Source: Propionibacterium sp.
GTDB lineage: Bacteria > Actinomycetota > Actinomycetes > Propionibacteriales > Propionibacteriaceae
Reading direction: 5' to 3'
Assembly: GCA_012719335.1 (NCBI GenBank)
Contig: JAAYAO010000109.1
Coordinates: 1-7,573, forward strand
Length of the DNA stretch: 7,573 nt
The notes beneath the pieces were generated by a model. The model did no database searches. It worked only from the letters and a program-made list of their open reading frames with translations, and was not told the DNA's origin. Position 1 is the stretch's first letter. Each line of letters starts with the position of its first letter. The position numbers were made by a program, and so were the translations under genes. Below are positions 1 through 4,331 of this stretch, in pieces.

Positions 1-194
1 AAAGCCTGGAAACGATCGCCCAGCGACTCGGATGCTCGCTGTCGACGGTGAAGCGGCACCTGCGCAAGGCGCGCGCCGCGGCCGCCGCGGGCACCCCGAA
101 GACCCCCGAGAAGCCGAAGCTGCCGACTATGACCGAGGTGCGCGACGCACTGCTGGTGGTCACCCAGCCGAACCGCTCCCGCCGGGCAGCCTGA
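1..194 (+). CDS. C-terminal end of a helix-turn-helix DNA-binding protein (5' partial)
   Basis: The reading frame is open from the left edge (first full codon at position 3) to a TGA at 192-194, giving 63 visible residues with strongly GC-biased third positions. Visible residues 3-24 look like a helix-turn-helix: a first helix ETIAQRLG, a turn CSLS, then a basic recognition helix TVKRHLRKAR. This resembles region 4 of sigma-70/ECF sigma factors and the LuxR-type HTH, in which the second helix reads promoter DNA. An Ala/Pro/Lys-rich tail of about 35 residues follows, ending in RSRRAA. The rest of the gene lies left of the window, so the family cannot be fixed: a sigma factor, a response regulator or another HTH protein are all possible. 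It is followed after 16 nt by the strong hairpin at 211-240. I am confident that it codes and has an HTH, and unsure of the exact role. Confidence 0.6.
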   Translation, partial: SLETIAQRLGCSLSTVKRHLRKARAAAAAGTPKTPEKPKLPTMTEVRDALLVVTQPNRSRRAA

Positions 195-210
195 CCAACC
201 CACCCACCCG

Positions 211-240
211 AGAATCGACCCGCCCCGGCGGGTCGATTCT
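211..240. terminator. Perfect hairpin terminator between convergent genes
   Basis: Positions 211-223 pair without mismatch with 228-240, a 13-bp stem closed by a 4-nt loop at 224-227. The left arm begins AGAATCGACCC. It lies 16 nt after the stop of the plus-strand HTH gene and 11 nt beyond the stop of the minus-strand HAD gene, where a shared bidirectional terminator would sit. On the plus strand a weak T-rich run (TTCTTGCGTT) follows. On the minus strand there is no T-run, as is common for actinobacterial stem-loop terminators. Confidence 0.8.
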
Positions 241-251
241 TGCGTTGGGGC

Positions 252-1034
252 TCAGAACCAGCGGGCGAGTTCGGCGGTGGTGCCGCCCTCGGCGAATCGC
301 CCGGTGACCGCATCGGCAACCTCGCGCACTTCCGCCGGGGCATCCCCGATCGCCACACCCCGACCGGCCCACTCGAGCATCTCGATGTCGTTGCGGCCAT
401 CACCCAGGGCCAACACATCGGCCCGGTCGATGCCCAACTCGGCGCAGAGCCCGGCCAGGGCAGTGGCCTTGTTGATGCCCTGCGGGGCGATGTCCAGCCA
501 GGACGAATAGCCGATCGAGTAGCTGACCCCCTCCAGACCGAGCCGGTGGGCCATCGCGGTGAAGTCGTCGTGGGAGACGCTCGAATCGCGCAGGATCACC
601 CGGGTCACCGGATGCGCGGCCAGCTCGTCCAGATCAACCACGTGGATCTCGCCGTCCAACTCACCGTCGGGGAAGGGTTGGCTGACCCGGTACCCGATGC
701 CGACGATCTCGGCGCCGATCGCGGTGCGCGGCGCGATCCGGGCGACCCGCTCGATCACGTCGCCGGGGTCGAAGGTCACCTCGCGCAGGTACTGCACCGG
801 CGGGTACTGGACGACCACCGCACCGTTCGAGGCGACCGCCGGCCCCGGCGGCAGGCCCAGTTGCTCGAACACCGGACGGGTGCTGTGCCAGGCCCGTCCG
901 GTGGCCAGCACCACGTCGGTGCCGGCCGTCAGGGCTCGGTGCACCGCGGCACGGATCTCATCGGGCATGGTGCCGTCGTGGTCGACGACGGTGCCGTCGA
1001 TGTCGAGGGCGAGCATGCGGGGTTGCCAGGTCAC
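252..1034 (-). CDS. Cof-type HAD-IIB family hydrolase (sugar/nucleotide phosphatase-like)
   Basis: This is a 260-residue cytosolic haloacid dehalogenase-superfamily phosphatase of the Cof subfamily (IIB). Such enzymes remove phosphate from small phosphorylated metabolites using Mg2+ and an aspartyl-phosphate intermediate. All four HAD motifs are visible: motif I DIDGT at residues 11-15 (nucleophile D11, acid/base D13), motif II ATGR at 44-47, the motif III lysine in INKATAL (K189), and motif IV GDGRND at 211-216. SNGA at 69-72 and the cap between motifs II and III are typical of Cof proteins, as is the length. The frame could open further upstream inside serS, but the GTG at 1034-1032 is preceded by a perfect AGGAGG (1044-1039), whereas the first ATG (1016) is too far from it. 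The start lies 45 nt after the serS stop, so the two are probably cotranscribed. The substrate cannot be predicted; this subfamily is promiscuous. Confidence 0.93.
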   Translation of the reverse strand: MTWQPRMLALDIDGTVVDHDGTMPDEIRAAVHRALTAGTDVVLATGRAWHSTRPVFEQLGLPPGPAVASNGAVVVQYPPVQYLREVTFDPGDVIERVARIAPRTAIGAEIVGIGYRVSQPFPDGELDGEIHVVDLDELAAHPVTRVILRDSSVSHDDFTAMAHRLGLEGVSYSIGYSSWLDIAPQGINKATALAGLCAELGIDRADVLALGDGRNDIEMLEWAGRGVAIGDAPAEVREVADAVTGRFAEGGTTAELARWF

Positions 1035-1038
1035 GGGG

Positions 1039-1044
1039 CCTCCT
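1039..1044 (-). promoter_or_regulatory. Ribosome binding site of the HAD gene
   Basis: The minus strand reads AGGAGG, a full match to the anti-Shine-Dalgarno core, 4 nt before the GTG at 1034. The spacing is slightly short, but this is the only such site near the HAD N-terminus. It decides the GTG start over the internal ATG at 1016, which would be about 22 nt away. Confidence 0.75.
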
Positions 1045-1078
1045 GAGGGGGTGATCAGGTGGTGGGGCAAGATGTCGG

Positions 1079-2353
1079 TCAGTCGACCGGGGTGAGGGCC
1101 TCGCGGCCCCCGAGGAACGGCTGCAGGGCGGGCGGGATCCGCACCGAACCGTCCGCCTGCTGGTGGTTCTCCAGCAGCATCACGATGATCCGGGTGACCG
1201 CGCACAGGGTGCCGTTCAGGGTGGCCACCGGCGCCAGGCCGTCCGAACCACGGCTGCGGATACCGAGCCGGCGGGCCTGGAACTCGGTGCAGTTCGAGGT
1301 GGACGTGATTTCGCGGTAGCGCTGCTGGGTGGGCAGCCAGGCCTCGCAGTCGTACTTGCGCGCCGCGCTCAGGCCCAGGTCACCGGTGGCCACGTCGATC
1401 ACCCGGTACGGCAGTTCGAGGGCGTCGATGAAGGCCTTCTCGTAGCCGAGCAGCTTGGTGTGCATCTCGGCGGCATCGGCCGGATCGCAGTAGACGAACA
1501 TCTCGACCTTGTCGAACCAGTGCACCCGGAAGATGCCCCGGGTGTCCTTGCCGTAGGAGCCGGCCTCGCGCCGGTAGCAGGGGGAGTAGCCGGCGTAGCG
1601 CAGCGGCAACCGCTTCGCGTCCAGAATCTCGTCGCTGTGGTAGGCGGCCATCGGCACCTCGGCGGTGCCGACCAGGTACATGTCGTCGGCCTCGAGGTGG
1701 TACACGTCCTGGGCGGCCTGACCCAGAAAGCCGGTGCCCTCCATCGCCGGCGGGTTCACCAGTGCGGGCGGGATCATCGCGGTGAAACCCCACTCGCGGG
1801 CCTTGCTCATGGCCAGGTTGATCAGGGCCAGTTCGAGTTCGGCACCCTGGCCGATCAGGTAGTAGAACCGGGAGCCGGACACCTTGGCGCCGCGTTCGGT
1901 GTCGATCGCGCCGAGGATCTCACCGAGCTCCAGATGATCGCGCGGGGTGAAGCCCTCGGCCTCGAAATCCCGTGGGGTGCCGTGGGTTTCCAGCACCGCG
2001 AAGTCGTCCTCGCCACCCACCGGGGCGGCCGGATCGACCAGGTTGCCGACCCGGCGCAGCAGGGCATCGAACCGGGTGCCGGCCTCGTCGGTGGTGGCCT
2101 GGGCCTGCTTCACCTCGGCGGCGAGCTCCTTGGTGCGGGCCAGCAGGGCAGCCTTCTCGTCGCCGGAAGCCTTGGCGACGTGCCGACCGAGATCCTTCTG
2201 CTCGGCGCGCAGGGTTTCGTAGTTCGCGATCGAGCTGCGGCGTTGCTCGTCGGCGGCGAGGAGCTCGTCGACGATCTCGACCGACTCACCGCGGGCGGTC
2301 TGGGAGGCACGGACGAGGTCGGGGTTGGTGCGCAGCAGCTTGACGTCAATCAC
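1079..2353 (-). CDS. serS: Seryl-tRNA synthetase (class II)
   Basis: This 424-residue cytosolic enzyme activates serine with ATP and charges tRNA-Ser (and tRNA-Sec where present); the length is normal for bacterial SerRS. The N-terminus [15 protein letters not shown] is the standard SerRS opening. Residues about 27-100 are charged and heptad-like, matching the antiparallel coiled-coil arm that grips the long variable arm of tRNA-Ser. The class II core follows: a motif 1 region at about 143-182, the serine-binding GTAE at 229-232, motif 2 around [20 protein letters not shown] (259-278), TSNC at 352-355, and motif 3 around [19 protein letters not shown] (380-398). The start is the GTG at 2353. 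There is no good Shine-Dalgarno, but TAGGCT lies 6 nt upstream, suggesting a leaderless mRNA. It is the first gene of a probable serS-HAD operon and is divergent from the patatin gene. Confidence 0.98.
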   Translation of the reverse strand: MIDVKLLRTNPDLVRASQTARGESVEIVDELLAADEQRRSSIANYETLRAEQKDLGRHVAKASGDEKAALLARTKELAAEVKQAQATTDEAGTRFDALLRRVGNLVDPAAPVGGEDDFAVLETHGTPRDFEAEGFTPRDHLELGEILGAIDTERGAKVSGSRFYYLIGQGAELELALINLAMSKAREWGFTAMIPPALVNPPAMEGTGFLGQAAQDVYHLEADDMYLVGTAEVPMAAYHSDEILDAKRLPLRYAGYSPCYRREAGSYGKDTRGIFRVHWFDKVEMFVYCDPADAAEMHTKLLGYEKAFIDALELPYRVIDVATGDLGLSAARKYDCEAWLPTQQRYREITSTSNCTEFQARRLGIRSRGSDGLAPVATLNGTLCAVTRIIVMLLENHQQADGSVRIPPALQPFLGGREALTPVD

Positions 2354-2359
2354 GTGGCC

Positions 2360-2365
2360 AGCCTA
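2360..2365 (-). promoter_or_regulatory. Putative -10 box of a leaderless serS promoter
   Basis: On the minus strand TAGGCT (TANNNT consensus) is followed by GGCCAC and then the GTG start of serS. With this spacing transcription would begin at or within a base of the start codon. No purine-rich Shine-Dalgarno at proper spacing is visible, which supports a leaderless reading. I see no convincing -35 hexamer (the matching stretch reads about CAAACC). Inference from sequence only. Confidence 0.45.
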
Positions 2366-2388
2366 GTCCGTCCCGGCCACCGGGTTTG

Positions 2389-2394
2389 TACGCT
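2389..2394 (+). promoter_or_regulatory. Putative -10 box of a leaderless patatin-gene promoter
   Basis: TACGCT (TANNNT consensus) is followed by GGGGCG and then the ATG at 2401, the same 6-nt spacing as the serS box on the other strand. The GGGG run is only 2 nt from the ATG, too close to act as a Shine-Dalgarno. The stretch where a -35 would lie (about 2366-2371, GTCCGT) is a poor match and falls next to the serS -10 box. Inference from sequence only. Confidence 0.45.
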
Positions 2395-2400
2395 GGGGCG

Positions 2401-3990
2401 ATGGCACGTCTTCCCTGGTCCGGGCTCACCCCACGCGGATGGCGGTGGCGGTCCGAACGCGACGCCGCCGAGCAGGACGCGGCACCCCGCACCGAGGGGC
2501 TGATTCTCAGCGGTGGCGGCTCCCGGGCCAGCTTCCAGCTCGGCGCGCTCGGCTACCTCTACGAACATACCGGGATCGCGCCCGGCCGCTTCGTCGGCAC
2601 CTCGGCCGGGTCCATTCTCTGCTCGGTGCTGGCGCAATACCCGGACGCGCCGGGGCAACGTGCCGCGGTGGCCCAACTCACCGATATCTGGACGCAGATG
2701 CGCACCAGCAGCGACATGTTCACCGAACACGACTGGTTCACCCGGTTGCAGGCGCACATTCCGGAATTGCGCGACCTGTTCAGCGAACCCGAGCCGCGGG
2801 CCCGGCTGCGCTGGAAGATGCCGAGCTGGGGTCGACACATCGGTGGGGAAACCGACGCGGAGGTAACCGAGGAGGGTCCGGTTGCCGATGGCGACAAGCT
2901 CAACCGGCGCAAGCCGGACGAGGTCGTGGCCGAGCCCCTGGTCACCGGTGTCGACGAGCTCGACCCGCCCGGCCCGGCGGACGAGATCATCGACGGTGTC
3001 TCGACGGGGCCCGGCACCGGCGCCGAGCTCGACCTGCCCGATCTGGACGAACTCGACCGGCGCGAGCAGGAACCGGGCCGGGACGGTTGGACCCCGGCCA
3101 TGGTGATCCGGCTGGTCAACGCCCTGCCGTCGTTGCGGCGAGCCGGGCGGGAGCTGCCCGACATCGCCCGGGGGTACGAGCAACGCAAGGCGATGTACCG
3201 GCCCGGGCCGGTGCTGCGCCGGCTGGTGGATCCCGAAGTGTTCCGGGCCGACCGGGTCGCCGGGTCGGGCAACCTGCTGCGGATCGCGGCGGTCTGCCTC
3301 GAGGACGGTGCCCTCTACTTCTTCGACGAGACCGGCACCATGCGCGACCGGCACGACCGCCCCGTGGACGGGGATCCGGTCGGGTTGGCGTCGGCGGTGT
3401 TGGCCTCCTGCTCGATTCCCGGGGTGTTCGCACCGGTGCCGCTGCGCGACCGGCACTGGGTGGACGGCGCCGCGCGGGAGAACCTGGCCGCCGAGATGGG
3501 GCTCGGCGTGCTCGGGATGGACAAAGCCTGGGTGGTGGTCTCGGCCCCGGACGGGGTGCCGGAGGAGACCGACTGGGACGAGCGCGACATCGTCGCGGTG
3601 ATGCTGCGGTCGGCCGCGATCCTGGCCGACGAAACCCTGCGCGACGGGGTCGCCTTCGCCCGGTCGGCCGGTGCGGTGGTGATCGAACCGGAGCTGGACG
3701 TCCACGACGAGTCGATCGTGCACCCGGAGCTGATTCGGATCAACATCGACTACGGCTGGATCCGGGCTGCCGAGGTGGTCACCGAAGCCGACCAGGAGCA
3801 GATCGACCGACACCGGGAACTGATCGCCGCCCGCGTCGCTCTGGCGAACCTGACCGCCCGCACCGACCTCGCGGAAGGGGCGGACGACGACGAAGCCGCC
3901 GAGATCGGCGGGCGGATCGCCGAACTGGTGAGCCGGTGCGAACCCGGCGAGCTGCCGCCGGGGGCCGAGAGTTGGTCTCTGCTCGGGTGA
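2401..3990 (+). CDS. Patatin-like phospholipase family protein
   Basis: This is a 529-residue predicted lipid acyl hydrolase that uses a patatin-type Ser-Asp dyad. After a short basic N-terminus, LILSGGGSRASFQLGAL (residues 34-50) forms the glycine-rich oxyanion loop. GTSAG at 66-70 carries the nucleophile S68 in the GxSxG elbow, and VDGAARENLA at 354-363 supplies the dyad D355. Between the two halves, residues about 148-228 form an acidic, Gly/Pro-rich stretch with VDELD and LDELD echoes that looks disordered. The C-terminal third (about 455-515) is helical and charged. No signal peptide or membrane segment is evident, so it is probably cytosolic or peripheral. The ATG at 2401 is preferred over an in-frame TTG at 2386 because the intervening TACGCT looks like a -10 box. 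It is divergent from serS, apparently monocistronic, and ends 13 nt before a hairpin repeat. The catalytic class is clear; the substrate is unknown. Confidence 0.92.
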   Translation: MARLPWSGLTPRGWRWRSERDAAEQDAAPRTEGLILSGGGSRASFQLGALGYLYEHTGIAPGRFVGTSAGSILCSVLAQYPDAPGQRAAVAQLTDIWTQMRTSSDMFTEHDWFTRLQAHIPELRDLFSEPEPRARLRWKMPSWGRHIGGETDAEVTEEGPVADGDKLNRRKPDEVVAEPLVTGVDELDPPGPADEIIDGVSTGPGTGAELDLPDLDELDRREQEPGRDGWTPAMVIRLVNALPSLRRAGRELPDIARGYEQRKAMYRPGPVLRRLVDPEVFRADRVAGSGNLLRIAAVCLEDGALYFFDETGTMRDRHDRPVDGDPVGLASAVLASCSIPGVFAPVPLRDRHWVDGAARENLAAEMGLGVLGMDKAWVVVSAPDGVPEETDWDERDIVAVMLRSAAILADETLRDGVAFARSAGAVVIEPELDVHDESIVHPELIRINIDYGWIRAAEVVTEADQEQIDRHRELIAARVALANLTARTDLAEGADDDEAAEIGGRIAELVSRCEPGELPPGAESWSLLG

Positions 3991-4003
3991 GTGCCCGGAG
4001 TTC

Positions 4004-4054
4004 TGCTGATGTCGACACGGCCGCTTCGCGGCCTGCTCGATCGACGCAGAACCC
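4004..4054 (-). repeat. REP-like hairpin element, copy A1
   Basis: This 51-bp unit recurs at 4152-4202 with one mismatch (G4039 versus A4187). It contains the perfect stem GGCCGC (4019-4024) and GCGGCC (4028-4033) around a TTC triloop. An outer stem joins GTCGA (4011-4015) to TCGAC (4041-4045). Read on the minus strand, the core flanks run TCGAGC, hairpin, GTGTCGA, which aligns it with the element at 4081-4115 in the opposite orientation. It starts 13 nt after the patatin stop codon, so the patatin mRNA would end in this hairpin. Confidence 0.8.
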
Positions 4055-4080
4055 GGGCCGCGTAGCCCCGCCCCCACGGT

Positions 4081-4115
4081 GGTTGAGCCGGGCGCGTAGC
4101 GCCCGAGTCGAAACC
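4081..4115 (+). repeat. REP-like hairpin element, type B
   Basis: The element begins GGTTGAGC and ends GTCGAAACC. The inner stem is CGGGCGC (4089-4095) with GCGCCCG (4099-4105) around a GTA triloop. GGTT (4081-4084) can pair with AACC (4112-4115) as an outer clamp. The flanks match the other elements here while the stem sequence differs but still pairs. From memory, GGTTGAGC...GTCGAAACC hairpins are common between genes in actinobacterial genomes; this was not checked. Confidence 0.75.
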
Positions 4116-4151
4116 TCGGGCATGTTGCGTGCGGAGTCTGTGGCGGGGTTG

Positions 4152-4202
4152 TGCTGATGTCGACACGGCCGCTTCGCGGCCTGCTCAATCGACGCAGAAC
4201 CC
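4152..4202 (-). repeat. REP-like hairpin element, copy A2
   Basis: This is the second copy of the 51-bp unit, 148 bp after the first and identical at 50 of 51 positions, in the same orientation. It has the same GGCCGC-TTC-GCGGCC hairpin (4167-4181). On the minus strand its flanks read ATTGAGC, hairpin, GTGTCGA, one base closer to the type B flank than copy A1. The similarity ends at 4202, where an extra C breaks the alignment. Confidence 0.8.
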
Positions 4203-4205
4203 CGG

Positions 4206-4217
4206 GCTCAACCGACG
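4206..4217 (-). repeat. Solitary half of a REP-like element
   Basis: The minus strand reads CGTCGGTTGAGC, the left flank of the repeat family, just ahead of the complete copy A2, whose equivalent flank reads CGTCGATTGAGC. No matching right flank follows before copy A2. It looks like the remnant of a partial duplication or of a decayed element. Confidence 0.45.
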
Positions 4218-4237
4218 CGGGGCGGCTGGGAATGGTT

Positions 4238-4273
4238 GTGGGCCCCGCCGGACAGCAATCCGACGGGGCCCAC
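4238..4273. terminator. Long stem-loop, likely terminator of the ABC transporter operon
   Basis: GTGGGCCCCG (4238-4247) pairs perfectly with CGGGGCCCAC (4264-4273). After one C-A mismatch, CGGA (4249-4252) pairs with TCCG (4259-4262) around a 6-nt loop. It lies 58 nt beyond the stop codon of the minus-strand lipoprotein gene, the last transporter gene in this direction, and also faces the patatin gene. No T-run follows on either strand. Its sequence is unlike the nearby repeat family, so I read it as a separate terminator. Confidence 0.65.
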
Positions 4274-4275
4274 GG

Positions 4276-4312
4276 GGTTTCGACGCGGCGCGGGAAGCGC
4301 GGCGGTTCAACC
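4276..4312 (-). repeat. REP-like hairpin element, degenerate type C
   Basis: Read on the minus strand it starts GGTTGAAC and ends GTCGAAACC, the same flanks as the 4081-4115 element. The inner stem is reduced to GCGC (4288-4291) with GCGC (4297-4300) around a 5-nt loop, with G/C-rich unpaired arms. It starts 2 nt after the terminator-like stem and ends 19 nt before the stop codon of the lipoprotein gene. It is probably a decayed or variant family member. Confidence 0.6.
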
Positions 4313-4331
4313 GAGGGTTACAGCGGGGAGG

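Larger units (their letters stand above)
3991..4331. other. Non-coding convergent intergenic region packed with hairpin repeats
   Basis: These 341 bp lie between the 3' ends of the patatin gene and the transporter lipoprotein gene. No reading frame here has a start, ribosome binding site and recognisable product; short frames are shadows of the repeats. It contains four related hairpin elements (4004-4054, 4081-4115, 4152-4202, 4276-4312), a solitary half element at 4206-4217, and a long terminator-like stem at 4238-4273. Most of the stretch is therefore structured repeat DNA. Confidence 0.8.

Noticed and set aside
32..307. 91-codon plus-strand frame at the left edge
   Set aside because: It is a frame-shifted shadow of the HTH gene tail, reads through the terminator hairpin and overlaps the end of the HAD gene.
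240..1046. 268-codon open frame on the plus strand opposite the HAD gene
   Set aside because: Antisense to an intact HAD phosphatase; low-complexity GC-rich translation without motifs.
1035..1205. Longer HAD protein starting inside serS (57 more N-terminal residues)
   Set aside because: The extra residues are encoded opposite or within the serS C-terminus and spacer and resemble no HAD sequence. The AGGAGG at 1044-1039 places the start at the GTG at 1034.
2386..2400. TTG start adding 5 residues to the patatin
   Set aside because: No ribosome binding site precedes it, and the codons fall within the likely -10 box. The ATG at 2401 fits a leaderless start better.
2354..2400. T-box or other leader riboswitch upstream of serS
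   Set aside because: Only 47 bp separate the two divergent start codons, too little for a T-box, and serS itself appears leaderless.
1163..2503. 446-codon open frame on the plus strand opposite serS
   Set aside because: Shadow of a complete serS. It also runs through the divergent promoter region and into the patatin gene.
2350..4188. 612-codon open frame on the minus strand opposite the patatin gene
   Set aside because: The plus strand holds an intact patatin with all catalytic motifs. The antisense product has no recognisable domain and begins within repeat DNA.
4004..4202. CRISPR-like repeat pair
   Set aside because: There are only two near-identical units with a 97-bp spacer that itself contains a related palindrome, and no cas genes are nearby. 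The units are hairpin elements, not CRISPR repeats.
4004..4312. Insertion sequence ends or a composite mobile element
   Set aside because: No transposase frame lies between the repeats, and the units are short internal palindromes rather than terminal inverted repeats of a coding element.
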